Positions 11,716 to 24,084 of a DNA stretch of 64,000 bases are shown one piece after another. Where the stretch lies: NCBI RefSeq assembly GCF_032062135.1, contig NC_092864.1, positions 18,486,332-18,550,331 on the forward strand, written 5' to 3'. The notes under the pieces are model-generated. The model was given only the letters and a program-made list of their open reading frames with translations, was not told the DNA's origin and searched no databases. Numbering within the stretch: position 1 is the first letter of the stretch; every line of letters begins with the position of its first letter. Position numbers and translations under genes: made by a program. This DNA comes from Pyxicephalus adspersus (taxonomy: Eukaryota > Chordata > Amphibia > Anura > Pyxicephalidae).

Positions 11716-12664
11716 AGAACATATTGTATTGAGAACATTTTTACAGATAAAATTAGAAATTACTGTTAAAATGCAAAAAAAAAAAAAAATGCTTTGTTAG
11801 TTCCCCTTTGTCACAAACAGTCTGATCTAAAGACTTAATCAGTAAAGAATTATTAAGAGCAGTGATCGTACCTGCTAAAGCTCTTCCCAATATTATGAAA
11901 GTCTAGTGTGTGTCAGGGTGACAAATATTAGAAGACTCTTATCATCAGGAAAATCACTGTTTCATTTCCTGTAGGAGAGGCGTAGCAATCATTTTATAGA
12001 TAAAAATAGTTGACGTCTCCTCCAGGGACTTGTCTTCTAATTCTAAAGAAATTAGTTCTAAAATAAGTAAAAGTCATAGAAGCTGTATGACTGTCAGAGC
12101 TGCATTTGTACCTTTCGGTGAGGGTAGAAACTTTTTTATGCAACTTTTTTTGTAAAATACTTTCAAAGGTTTGAAAATGTATATTTTTAGTATTTGTCGA
12201 TGTGCTTGGCAAATCTCTTTGAGTTATGCTCCCCCTATTAAAAGTATGTGTTTTAGCACAAACAAATAAGTGTCTCTTACAGGTGTCTCCTAGTCCCACA
12301 AATACCTAATGATGCTGCCAGTTAAGTTCACCTAAATGGGCTTTTTGTAATAAAGTGGTAACAATGCTGCACTGCTCCTGAATTTGGAGCAGCGTTGCCA
12401 CTGATGTACGTACAAGGAGATGAGAAGAACATGTTTTTTGTTTGTTTATAGTGTTGTTGTTGTTATACATTTTTGTTACCACTGTGATCTCCATTGAAGC
12501 CATTCCGTGTAGGCTGAGCACCTGTTTTACGTCACTGCCTGACAGATATGGTGGAGGTACATGCAGGCTGTAGGTGGGTATACATGCAAGAACACAGGAA
12601 GGGCTCCTCTAAGGGTCAGAGACTATTTTAGCTGTTCTGTGACTTTTCTGTACTTGTATATTTT
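11374..12664. other. AT-rich DNA with (TA)n at 11681-11712 and poly(A) at about 11775-11790
   Basis: Simple sequence in AT-rich DNA. I see no supported gene. A 101-codon minus frame at 11994-12299 has no recognisable domain. Confidence 0.5.
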
Positions 12665-12910
12665 TGCTAATTGCCCTGAATGTTTGTATACACCTTCGGA
12701 TTATGCTCGCCTTTTGTCTACAATGACTGTTTGTCTGGATTTTGGATTATGCTCTCCTGCCCTAACCATTTGCCTGGACCTTGGATTACACACTGCCTGT
12801 CACTCACCCTGAATGTTTGCCTGGACCTTGGAATAAGCTGGCCTTCTGTCTGCCATGATCTTTTGTCTGGACCTTGCAATATGTCTGCCTGTAGCCTGCC
12901 CTGAATGTTT
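12665..12910. repeat. Degenerate minisatellite (GTCTGGACCTTGGATTATGC type)
   Basis: About four or five diverged units of roughly 55-60 bases. Each contains TGCCTGGACCTTGGA or a variant, followed by TATGCTCTCCTGCCC or a variant. The open frames across it are a by-product of the repeat. Confidence 0.65.
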
Positions 12911-13333
12911 TCCCAGACAATCGTCCACCTGTCTGCTTGCCTGTTGCAAGCTCTGATCTCCTACTCAATGTAGTTTACCTCTTCTGCTGCTGGACACAGA
13001 CCTCCACACCAAAGCCTCTCCATGCTACCTGCTCAGGTTACCCTGAGGGTCATGACCTGGCGGCATCTTGCAGTAAAAGCCTGGCGCCCTTTAGGGTTAC
13101 TGGCCCATCACCCCTTGTCGTGTGCTCTCGTGATGACCAGATGTTGCTATAGACTCGGCACTGCAGGTAATCCCTTGCTACTTGCACTTTTGTGCATTAA
13201 ATATTGTCTAGATTAGGTACTATTTTTAGACTTTCTACAGTAGCATTGTTATATAGTAGTTGTTCTTTAAGGAGGTTTTAAAGTTTACCATAGAATACTT
13301 GTTCAACTGGGTATCTAAACCTATTTACAAATG

Positions 13334-13368
<35 letters not shown>

Positions 13369-14132
13369 CAGCTTATTAGGGCAGGGCATAGCAATATTGT
13401 ACATGAGTCAATAGACTCATTATAGGCTCTGTAACTTTTCATTCTATTTCAGATTGCCGAATCTGACTCTTCTGTAAGTTCACTTAAGTCATCTGATGGG
13501 ATACTCCAATCAATTGCTATAGGCAATATGGCTATTTTTCTTCAAAAATCAGCCCAAATGTGTACCCTGACTAAAAAAGGTACACATGATCTTAATTATT
13601 TTAGATAAGCCCCTAAGCAATAAAAGGAAGTAAGAAATGTGTACTAAACATGTGGTGTACAATGATTTTATCAGTAAACATTTTACAGAGGTTAAGAAGA
13701 ATTAACCATGGCCGTCCAAAGTCATTTTTGTGCTAACTAAACCAACAAGTGTTTGTCCAAAAGCTCACAATATGCTCAAATGTACTATAAAATGTTCTAC
13801 CTACAACATTTTGTTATTGTACACATATTTAATATTCATTATTTATTCATAGCACCCCACTGTCCTGGCTTGAAGGGATTGTTCTACTTTTGGCCCCAAA
13901 TCCCTCTGTTCCACCCTACTTCTTACAGAGCTACATTTTTGGTCTGATGTGTAGACTTCTAAATGAAAATGTAACATTTAGCTACCAAAATGTTACAATA
14001 CAATACAATAATACAAAATAATGTTTACCTACTTTTATTGCCAAAAGAATGTTAGGTTTGGTTCTCAATAAACAATGTATTACTTTGTTATCCTGGGTTT
14101 TATAAATGTTTTCACTAAATGAATAGATTTAT
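12911..14132. other. No gene; (TA)n at 13336-13366
   Basis: Contains a (TA)n microsatellite and otherwise undistinguished AT-rich DNA. Confidence 0.45.
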
Positions 14133-14962
14133 ACAGGTAGTCCCCGGGTTAAGGACATCCAACATACGGACGACTCCTAGATACGAATGGGCTTCCCTGC
14201 TCGCTCTCTGTGCAGGACGGAGGATTGATAGGGAGGAGGTTTGCATGACTTCTTTGCAAGAAGAAATCCTTTGCTAAACACAGTTGAGGTTGTGGGTGAT
14301 CTTAAGCTACGTACACACAGCAGATTTTTATCGCCCGATAATCGGCATCGGCCAAATATCGGGCGAAAATCTGCCGTGTGTACAGTCGGTGTCGTCCATC
14401 GTCCGAACGACCGTCCTGCCGGATCCACGGACGATGGACGACAACCGATCCTAATGAAAGGGAAGGGGGAGAGCGCGCAGCAGGGTGCCGCTCCGTCGCT
14501 CTCCCCCTCCCCTCTCCATAGAGCATGAACGGTGCTGTATGTACAGCACCGTTCATGCATCGTGCAGTCCCTTGTCGTTGGAAAGGATCGTGAAAGATCC
14601 TTTCCAACGACAAAAATTGCAAGTGTGTACGCAGTTTTAGGGAGGTGAACTTTCTGCAGCCTCTTGTAACTCTTTAATGACCAAGACAAGCTCTGCAGTT
14701 GTTTCTTTTTGCATATCAAAGCACAGCTTGCTCCAAAAGATAATGAATGTCTAGGCCCCACAAGGTTTTTTTTTAAATTATTGCTTTGTTTCTGATTAAC
14801 TCACAGTGAGGATTTTATACAGTAACTGACACATCACTGCCTAATATTATGTTGAAACAAACCTCTGTCCTAAAAATAATGTACCTGTTCCGACTTACAT
14901 ACAAATTCAATTTAGGAACAAACCTACAGTCTCTATCTCGTATGTAACCCGGGGACTAACAG
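14133..14962. repeat. Family J element (ACAGGTAGTCCCCGGGTTA ends), disrupted
   Basis: Outer ends are inverted: ACAGGTAGTCCCCGGGTTA on the left and TAACCCGGGGACTAACAGT on the right. Without the nested insert at 14304-14640 it is about 490 bp. A second, uninterrupted copy lies in opposite body orientation at 38995-39445. TA flanks fit a Tc1/mariner-like non-autonomous element, but that is inference. Confidence 0.75.
14304..14640. repeat. Family B element (copy 3, full length) nested in family J
   Basis: Starts AGCTACGTACACACAGCAG and ends AAGTGTGTACGCAGTTTTA. It contains an internal hairpin at 14522-14560 (GCATGAACGGTGCTGTATG / CAGCACCGTTCATGC) and a second at 14576-14611 (CGTTGGAAAGGATC / GATCCTTTCCAACG). 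Strong CpG content contrasts with its host. It is the best preserved family B copy here. Confidence 0.85.
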
Positions 14963-17900
14963 TAATGGAAATATGAAAATTACTCTGGTCCATAAAGATG
15001 GAAAAATGCAAGCAGTTTTTTTAGTCCACTTTTTATAATTAAATCAGATCTGAATAAAAAAAAATAAAGTGTATTTCCAATCAATCACATTTTTCGCTTT
15101 TTAACTGGTTGATCAAATGCGTTGATATATCTCCATCCGGAGTACACATATCATGTATATTAAAGATCTAGCTTATTCAGCTGATCACTTTTTCTCAAAA
15201 AGGGCTTGGATTGAAAGAACCGAATGTAGAGCATGTGACCGATCAAAATCTGATTGGAAAGTTGATGGCAATGGTTTATAAAGTACAAAATTGACAGCAG
15301 ATGTGCCCATGTGTCCCTAGTGTATTAGGGTACAAAGGCTGAGTTAGTTAGTTACACTTTTCTCATACACAAAAGGGACCCTTCCAGTTTAGATAATCAA
15401 GTTGTACGCACTAACTTATCAGTGGTGTATCAAAGTGTGCGAATATATAATTATGTGTACAGTTCTTAGTTTACCCATAAGAACTGGTCAAAGTCCACAG
15501 TTGCCACATATCAATGTATTTGTTGTTAGGTAGATTAGAAAATGGTCAGAACCTCCGATTTTCATTGCTGACTGTCGCCATTTTTGGCTTTTCTGCATAC
15601 TACTAATTCAATTTTATGAATTATGTTCCTGGTATTTCTCCTCTCATATCTTAATATTTTTGTTGCCAAGGCAGGAGGTATGGAAGTTGCTAACTAAACA
15701 GAAAAGCTGAAATCTTGGAACATAATGTAAGTATAATTTAGGAACTGAAAGTGTATTTTCACTTTAAGCATCTGAGAAGTTTGGGGGTAGGCCCTGAAAA
15801 ACTTTACCAAAATACCTTGAGCATACACTATATGGCCTGTTGTCTCTCCCCTTCAACCGTTCCTCTGAACGATATTGTTGGAAAATCAAAGCTGTCAAAG
15901 TGACCTCTGAGGTTTTCTCCATATCACAGCTGTAGTTGTGGTAAAAAAATGAAAAAAAAAAACTTTGCAATGCTTTGTACTAGAATTGTAACTGTAGTGT
16001 CATTATTAACTTTAGAAAGTAAAAAAAATGGAAAAAAGGGGGGATTTTTGTGGGCAAAAATTGTTTATATTAATTGCTACTATGCTAATGCTTAACTATG
16101 TTAATGCCGGAGTTTTTTTAGATTAACCCTCTATGGTAGAAATGATGCTCTATTGACATCAGTTAAGCACCAGGATAGATATAATATTTACATAATTCCA
16201 GGATCACAATATTGAGGTTTCTCTTGACAGTCTTTTTTACTCCTGACATTATTTTCCACTAATTTATCTACTTAATACTAACCCTCTACAAATTGCTCAA
16301 TAGATCTTAATATCCCCTTAATATCCCTTTACAAAGGCAAACAGGGCGAAAAGCGTCGGGACCTGAGACCTACCTTTGATTATGTATATTTATGCTACAT
16401 CTTAAGTTCACCTTAGGCTAAATTTGTCTAGTCTTTAACAGAATACCCCAGGACCTAATGGGGGTATAATAAGCATCTAATTGTTACTGCCTCATTACCT
16501 GTGTTGTAAATGTTCAATTGGTGAAACCTTTCTGTTTATTGTACATGTACTACCTGTATATCTTTTTATAAACAGGAGCACTACTTGTTTTAAAACGAAC
16601 ACTGGTCAAAATAACTTTTTTTTGTCTACTATATATTATAATATATAAATTCTACTATAAAATGCTTCTGCAGGGTGTGAAGAAGTAGAGGTTTACTGGG
16701 AAAGATGAAACCACAGTTTATTATTCTATTACTTAGAACAGAGAATTCTGTAAATAAAGTTTTATACCATGTATTCCTTTATATATTTTACCTGTAGTTC
16801 GTAGTTCAAAAAATGCAGAATAACTAACTAAGGCTTTTTCAGGGGAGGTTACAAATGGAGATACATGAATCACAGTGTAATACAAGCCCAAAAACTATTA
16901 CAAATAAGTAAAACATAAAGAAAGAGTATGTCCATTATAATATAGTCAAAAAATTGTTCTTATGAAAGGAGATGGCCATGTCAATACCAATGAAGATTAC
17001 TGAAGTAACTGAATGGCTGAAAAGTTGGTGTATAAAATTATTCTGAAAGGGAGCATAGAAGTGAGTCAGGAGACAAAACTTTTTACATTTTCTGCATTTT
17101 CTGAACTATGGACTCCATAAAATTATTTATATAATGGAATATATGGTAAAAGACTATTTTGGGTTCTCTGTGCTGATTATTATATTAAACTGTGGTTTCA
17201 TCTTTGCCAGTAAACCCCTCTTTTTCAGATGGATGCTTTGTCCGCATCTTTAGGAAATATTAACAAGACTAATGCGATTCATCCGGGAGTGTAATACTTG
17301 TGCCCACATAGAAGAAACTGCAGTAGCCATTCCACACTAAAGGCATTATGTTTTTTGATGGCACTAATAAGGGGGTCTACAACTCTAATGATCTGATTGA
17401 AGTTGGGTGGTTTTGTATTATTTGGTTTTGTTTGGGTTGGCATTGTATTCTGTTCCTTCTGCGGCTTCTTCACATGTATGAGCACAAGTATTGAGGGGAG
17501 AGCACACTCCCAATCTCAATGGTCTTAAAAATATTTCCTGAAGAAGCTGAACTGGTAGAATTGAATTACATTAGACCTTGACCTTTCTGTCACCATGTCA
17601 TCGATCACTTTGTAGTGTACTAATGCATCAATGACTCATTGAACTGATGAATTCCAAGAAAATGATGTCTCATACTACATTGTATGTCACTTTGCAATCC
17701 TCAGCTGGCTAAAGTAAATAGGAACTTGACCTTTAAATTCAATCCAACGATGCTAAAAGGAAGTAAACATAAAACACTGCAGACTCCTATCTACAATTCC
17801 TTAAAAATCAAATGAGAAAATGGTAGTAAAGAACTATTTCCTTGGAAATATAGGGGTAGTTTGGGGTTTTGTAATGCAGACAGTTTCAGTTGTTGTTCCT

Positions 17901-18134
17901 TGTGAAAAAAATCAAGCAAAACTTAATGAAATGCCCCATTTTTTTGTTGCTATATATACTATTATGAATATTGTTGTAATATTATTTAGAATTGTGAGCT
18001 GTTTGCCAATCTTGCAGAATACTGTATACATACAACAGGGTTTACTGAGCAATAAAGGACAGGAGGGAGTCAACAATTACACTTCGAGTTAGGGTCTTTA
18101 CAGAAGCTCAGTATTGCCACTTGAAATAATTGTT
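14963..18134. other. No gene seen
   Basis: Three kilobases of AT-rich DNA. Near 16335-16360 a GGGCGAAAAGCGTCGGG string resembles the GCGAAACGCGT tail common in frog dispersed repeats. Nothing else is supported. Confidence 0.35.
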
Positions 18135-18605
18135 AACCTGTTCTGATCCAAGTAATGGGTAAAGCCAATGGTAGGGACAGGGGCAGTGTTGGTGAAACTG
18201 TGGCTCTTAGGAAGAATCGGCCTTCATGGCTGAAATATTGCTGAGTTTTTTGGCCTTTTTGGCCCCAATTCTTCCATGAAGACCTCTTCTGGAAAGACTT
18301 CTCCAGACAATATATGGTTTTACCTGGGTCCACCAGGATTCTGCAAGTTTTGAGCTGATGAGTTTGCTTAACATAAGCACAACCATGCTGAAAAATTTCA
18401 AAGATAAGTAAGCATGATGTGTTTTTTATCTGCTGCAAGTTTTCTTGACCACTGTGTCTACTGTCCTCAACATTGCCCGTTTCTTTGTGTTTCTTCAACA
18501 CCTCAGTCTGCTTTGAAATCTTTGCCTGGAGGAGACCTTTCTGATGTTGAATAATTACCATATGTCCTGTTACTGTGCCCAGTCTTGCCAACGTCAATAA
18601 CTTCT
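18135..18605 (-). pseudogene. Tc1-like transposase N-terminal remnant
   Basis: On the minus strand, two overlapping frames together carry Tc1-family signatures. One frame has EKGLLQ-like QHQKGLLQAKISKQ, KHKETGNVEDSRHSG and LQQIK. After a frameshift the other frame gives SSKLAESWWTQV, then SLSRRGLHGRIGAKK. In intact Tc1 transposases these are the DNA-binding helix-turn-helix region, the GRPRK-like hinge and the S-G-L-x-G-R-x-A-x-K-K-P motif. The catalytic DDE half is absent and both frames are broken, so it cannot make an active enzyme. No terminal inverted repeats were identified. Confidence 0.7.
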
Positions 18606-19854
18606 GATATAAACCTCACCTTTGATTTGGCCATTCATCACACAATTTTTTAACCTCCTACACAGCTGTTTTTATGGTGATCATTAGCACCAACTGTTTG
18701 CTATTATTGGGTAATCATACACCTGACTATAATCCTGCTAAATTCCGAACGCTGAGCAAGTGTTCCCAGAAAAATTGGATGCTGACATTTGTTACTTTAA
18801 AAATAAATAAATAAATAAAAGCAAATGAAATGAAAGAATTGGAAAGCAAATGGTAGTCCAAACAAATATTGATTTGCTTTAGATATTAGCTTGTTATATT
18901 GATCAGAATAAATCATTAGAATTTATATTTCTGTAAGCATTCTTATTTATAAAACATTTTTTCACACCTAAAACTTTTGCATATTTTTTGTATACCTTGC
19001 AACACACACAAAATCATGTACAAAATCTGCAAAATATACGCACACACACATACATACGCACTGCATACGTAAAACAGTTATGCAGCTAGGCTCACACAAA
19101 GAATACACACTGCATAGCAATATATAAATTAACACAATCTGCCCATTACACACAAACATACACACAGCACTGCATTACATACATAAACATACAGTATACA
19201 CAAACATAACTGTACCCTATAGTACAATCATAATCAATCCCTCCACTCATCTGCCAAAACAAAAACTCTAAATCCCCTGTGGGAGCTGCAGAGAATACAA
19301 CTCCTCATGTGTAGGGAAAGCTTAAGAAGATTAGAGGGGCTTCTGGACAGTTGCCTTGTTTGCCCATCCAAACACCAACCCTGGGGAGGCACTGGGCAGG
19401 GCGCTGTAGGGAAAGCAATAGCAATCATTACAGTTAATTGTTTAGTGATCTGACACAGCAGTTCTTTAAACATGGATACTTATATTGATCCTAGGTTTTC
19501 ACCTAAAGTAAACGTTTGTGATTCTCAACTTTGTATAGCACTAAAAAAACAAGCACCTAGTGTCTTTTAGATGGGAATTCGTTCACTGTACTGATAAAGG
19601 GGAACTGGTGATACAGTGGAAACATCTGTTACTATGGCCTGTAGTGGCCAATTCCTAGAAAATAAAAAGTTAAACTAATCAAAGAAGGGTTTTTCTGATG
19701 ATCATTTTCTAACTATTTTTAACTAAAATGTCAACTGGAAATTGATCGAGCAAAGTATTTTTCTTTTTGGGCAGATAGGTTACTATACAGCCAAAAGAGA
19801 ATTTGTCAGATTTTGGATGAGAAGATATCCGTGTTCCAATTTATTTCAGAGAAG
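18606..19854. other. No gene; CA-rich tract 18985-19205
   Basis: Diffuse CACACA/CATACA-rich simple sequence lies at 18985-19205. The remainder shows no exon or repeat ends. Confidence 0.45.
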
Positions 19855-19858
19855 TTAA

Positions 19859-20358
19859 AGCAGAGCTAAACTCAAAATTTTTACTTTACATAAAAGACAA
19901 TCCTTTTATATAAAGAAAAAATTGCCTTCTTTTTCTTAAAATGCAACACCCTTTTAAAAAAAAAAGAGTGCAGCACCTTCCCTTTCTTCCCTACACCACG
20001 CATCCTGGGAAGGTCCTGGCTGCTCCTTATGCGCATGCCTGATCTTGGGCATGTGCAGAAGCAGCCTTTTCTTTGGGGGGGAAAAAATGCCAATCCTACG
20101 CATGTGCAGTGAGATCGGTACTATTTATTTCACCATCTAAGTCACCCAATCTCGCGTCTGCGCCGTGCGAAAACAGGTGACGTAGGAAGAGGACAGAAGG
20201 GGATCAAAGGAAATGGCCGCACCCGGTCCTTCCTCCGCACACGGCCAAAGGATGATACTGAGGTGACGCAGGACCAGATCGAGGAAACCACATGATGGAT
20301 CGACGGGTCTTCGGGATTATAGGTAAGTGTTTTTTTTTATTTTTAGTTTAGTTTCGCT
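19859..20358. repeat. TTAA-flanked inverted-repeat element, family I (copy 1)
   Basis: TTAA lies immediately outside both ends (19855-19858 and 20359-20362). The termini AGCAGAGCTAAACTCAAAA and, inverted, AGCGAAACTAAACTAAAA match closely. The interior holds GCGCATGCCTGATCTTGGGC, CACCCAATCTCGCGTCTGCG and other CpG-rich pieces shared with 59914-60455. TTAA duplications are the hallmark of piggyBac insertion (family knowledge). There is no transposase. Confidence 0.75.
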
Positions 20359-20362
20359 TTAA

Positions 20363-21439
20363 GTAGGGTTGAGGTCGGCAGGTCTTTGAGTTCCTTTGTG
20401 GTGAATCATTACAATCTATCTTTTTTTGCCTGTGTACATAAAATTATTTTTACGCTTTTCCTGTCCTAATTATAGGGGTCAAACTGGGGTGAGGTCACTA
20501 AAGTTTACAGTTGTCCTCTTCCTCCTTGCTGAACCCTCAGCTGAAAAATGTTAGATAATATAACCTCTGTCATTCTCTTTCCCATGAGATCTGGGAAATG
20601 TACAGTTCTCCCGATCTCACTAAGGAGATGCTCCAAGCTCTATACTACATTGTCTCTTGTCTTGGAGTTCTCATTATACTCCAGGTACCTTTTGGAGTTT
20701 GATGGTGTCACCGTCTGCACTACAGAGGAAAAAGTGTTTTTTTTTTTACTTTTACAGGTGTTTTTTTTTCATTTCAGCAGTGGAGAGAGGGTGCAACATT
20801 AGCAGTGGACCTTGTGCTACGTGCAACTTCCACTTTAAGACAGAAAAGTGCATCGGACTGATAATCTGTGTGGTTTATGACATTATGGTCATAACATGAT
20901 GTGCATTTGCTTCAGATAACTTCACAGTAACATATCATGCCATACATATTTATAGACATACTCCATAATGATACACTAGACTCAATATAACATCAGTGCA
21001 ATCAGTATTTATTAACATTGATTCCTTAAAGAGACTTTTAAATTTAAGTTAAAAGCACAGAAAAATCAAGAAGTTGTAAAGTTTGACTTCATTGTTTTAT
21101 TTTTTTTTCCCTTGCAACATGAATTTTTCTAGAAATATGGACTACACCAGGAAAGTCAATTCCCTACTACAGTCCTCTCCCTTCTGCAATCTCACACTTC
21201 ACAGCAGCTGCATATTTAGGTTCAATGTCAAATAAATGTAACAATTGTAATGCCCAAAAATGTGTACTGTCACACACTTCACATGAACTCAGCGTTTAAG
21301 GTAGGTTTAATGTTTTGACTATAACATTCTGGGGAGGCATATGGCACAAAATAGTAGCTGCACAGGTGCCTGTGTGCTAGTTTCTATAAAACTTACCATT
21401 ATTCAATCCTTTGAACAGAAATCAGCACAATGCGCTGTG
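20363..21439. other. No gene supported
   Basis: Short frames with poly-T interruptions and no splice-bounded exon. Confidence 0.35.
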
Positions 21440-21664
21440 TTCATATACATCGGCCATTGGACTGCAAAGTACCTACAGACAAAGCCAAGATGGCTTCTTG
21501 TCACTTGAACTACAGAGAGATTTTCATAATCTTCAGCAGACCCTATCTCCCTTCTCTGAATTTAATGCCCAGAATGTTCCAAGCACAACAAACCATTTCC
21601 ACCTTACAACTTTTTTTATCATTCACTCTGGGTCTTAATACTTCCTATTGTGTGTAAATTCCCC

Positions 21665-21835
21665 CACCTACTAGATTGTAAGCTCTTCGGGGCAGGGTCC
21701 TCTCCTCCTGTGTCACTGTCTGTATTTGTCTGTCATTTACAACCCCCAATTTAATGTACAGCAATGCGTAATATGTTGGCGATATAAACATCCTGTTTAT
21801 TATTAATAATAATAAAAATAATAATGATAAAATGT
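21665..21835 (+). repeat. SINE-like 3' tail
   Basis: TAGATTGTAAGCTCTTCGGG, GCAGGGTCCTCTCCTCC, then GGCGATATAAACATCCTG and an (AAT)n tail. The same module in reverse is at 28012-28132. The closing (AAT)n suggests the 3' end of a retroposed SINE. Confidence 0.6.
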
Positions 21836-22040
21836 GATTATTGTCTACAATATTCCAGAGCCTCTCTGGGCATGTGCAGAAGGATCGTTTTCTTTATTGT
21901 GGGATGCACCGCATGCGCACCGCACCGCATGAGGTCCGCACTCTTTTTTTCACAACCACGTCACCCAATCTTGCGCCTGTGCACCTAAAAGAAGCTAACA
22001 TGTTTTTTTTGTTGAACATAACCTACAAAAGCCTTTAGAG

Positions 22041-22281
22041 CAGTGTTTCTGAACTAAGGTTCCATGGATCCCTAGGTTCCTCCAGAGGTTGCTGGGGGTT
22101 CCTTGAGCAATGATCAATTTATGTCTCTCAGGTCAGTAAGTGACACCAATGATCTTTTTGGCTATCTGTAAGGGTGACATTCTTCCACTGGCCAGCAATG
22201 TAAGGGATGTTCCTCCAACTTACCACAACGCTAATTTCTAATTCAATAGTTCCTCCATGTTAAAAAGTTCGAGAAACACTG
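22041..22281. repeat. hAT-like MITE, family C (copy 2)
   Basis: Ends are CAGTGTTTCTGAAC and GTTCGAGAAACACTG, near-perfect inverted repeats. The body is in reverse orientation relative to the copies at 6460 and 45208 (CCTTGAGCAATGATCAATTT, CTGGCCAGCAATGTAA). Confidence 0.75.
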
Positions 22282-22529
22282 ATTTTGATGTTGTAAACTT
22301 GAAAATTGTATTTACTTGAGAGAACTGTATTTGCTTTTTAAATAAACCATGGCAGTGAATGCAGCAAAGGAATGTTAGCATTGTCAGCTGGGCTGTAGAT
22401 TCTATAGAACAGAGAAATGTTCTGTAAGTTGTCCACTGGAAAGGAGATGAGAGGTTTTTAAGTTGCTGACGCAAGTTGGAAGAGCCAAATGCCATTATAT
22501 GTGCTATTTTTTATGATCTTTTATGATAA

Positions 22530-22750
22530 TTTCCAGCGACAAAAGAGTGACTGATGAACTAATGAACACTGTACACACAACGTCATTCTGTTTTATGGAG
22601 GGGGAGAATGAACAAGTTGCACCCCTCTGTGCTCTTCTCTTAGGACAGATCCATGAATGTTGTCAGGCGACTGCTATACACATGTAAGATACTCAGCTGA
22701 GATTAACCCGACCGTTTGTACCGAGTGAGAATCGTGTCAGGTGTTCACAT
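22530..22750. repeat. Family B element remnant (copy 4)
   Basis: Degraded but ordered family B blocks: CAGCGACAAAAGAGTGACTG, a GGAGGGGGAGAATG block, CAGATCCATGAATG, and GATTAACCCGACCG in place of the GATTATCGG core. Confidence 0.55.
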
Positions 22751-23863
22751 ATTATATGTATTATATATATTGGAACAACAAAGTCCACACTAATATCAAT
22801 GGAAATTCAAGATATTAAATTTATATATTTAATATTTACGCTCTTGGCAAGTCATTAACTAAATAGAGGAAATAATCCAAAGTTGGTGTTGGTTTACTAC
22901 CATGAAGTTTCATAAAACCTAAAGTGTCTTAGATGAGAGTGGAAGGAACTTCAGGTCTTTCTTTGACCTTTTCACTGTAGATGCATCAACAGTGATGTCC
23001 CATTTGCTTCTACACATCAAGATGATCCATAGGATGTGGCTATATAGTATGAAACCACATACAGGCACAATGTTTTCAGCTGTTCAGTACAGGTTGTTTA
23101 GGTTTTATGCTAGGTGCTAAATATTCAGTCTGAATGTTTCATTTTACAGAAAGGTTAATGCTTAATAATGATGCCATAAAAAAATGCAATGACAATGTTC
23201 AACCTAAAACTGATAAGACAAAATGTGATGATTCAGTGTACCTCAGTGGGAATAAAATGAAGTAAGACTTTGATTTATGTTCTAAGAAACTTAGCTGAAA
23301 TATACATATTTCTTGTACTGTTGACTTTTTTTAGCCTTCTTCTCTTTTTTTATTGTTTATCCTATTTGCATTTTATGTTTCTGCAAAAAAAGCCACAGAG
23401 GTCACAACTAGGTGCAAAAGTTAACACGAGTATCACAACATTTTGCAAAATTATGCAAAGTTAGGCTTTAATTAGTATAACATTAGCTTGTTTTTTATAT
23501 TTTGTTCAGCTTTTTGGAGGTAGAGAAGGCCATAAACTGACCTTGAATTTTTGATGCAATGTACATTTTATTATATTCATGAGAAAGAAGATAATAAAAG
23601 ATAATAAAAATCAGGCCTTACTAGTAATTGTGAAGAACTGACAATATTAGCATATTGAGGCAAGGAAAACGGTACTTGGAATAAATCTTTCTGTATCACA
23701 AGCAAATCATCTAGGATTCTTGCCGAAAGTTTAGGTAGTTTAAAACATCCCTGGATCTTAAGATTGTGATTGGCATTGAATTCATCTTGGCCAATTTGTC
23801 CCACTGCACTGATGTTTACAAGAGCTGGATGTAAAAATGTCTTCTAATTGGAAAGATGTCACA

Positions 23864-24070
23864 CTGATTTATTAAAGCTCTCCAAGATTGGAGAAGTTAG
23901 ACTATCAAGGAAGAACCTGGGTGATCCAGCAATCTTGGAAGAGATGTGGTCTAGGTTTGAAAATATTTGCCAACTACTAGCGAATGTTTTGTAAGAAGGT
24001 TTGCTGGATCTTCCAGGTTCTCCAATGATAGTTTATCTTTTCTAGTCTTGGGGAAATTAATAAATCAGGC
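23864..24070. repeat. Foldback MITE, family A (copy 4)
   Basis: CTGATTTATTAAAGCTCTCC at the left and TTAATAAATCAGGC at the right, with GGTGATCCAGCAATC and GCTGGATCTTCCAGG inside. It sits at the junction between the two copies of the tandem duplication. Confidence 0.75.
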
Positions 24071-24084
24071 TAAATGTCTTATTT

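Larger units (their letters stand above)
21440..23863. repeat. Old tandem duplication, copy 1 (with insertions)
   Basis: Blocks here recur in the same order and orientation at 24085-25490. At 21445-21620: CCATTGGACTGCAAAGTACC, AAGATGGCTTCTTGTCA. At 23025-23460: CCATAGGATGTGGCTATA, CAATGACAATGTTCAACC. At 23715-23830: GGCATTGAATTCATC, TGATGTTTACAAGAGC. The blocks are interrupted here by a SINE tail, a hAT-like MITE and a family B remnant that copy 2 lacks. Confidence 0.75.

Noticed and set aside
14177..14761. 194-codon minus-strand open frame, the longest fully sequenced frame
   Set aside because: It runs straight across the family J/family B junctions, so it is an artefact of CpG-rich transposon sequence, not a gene.
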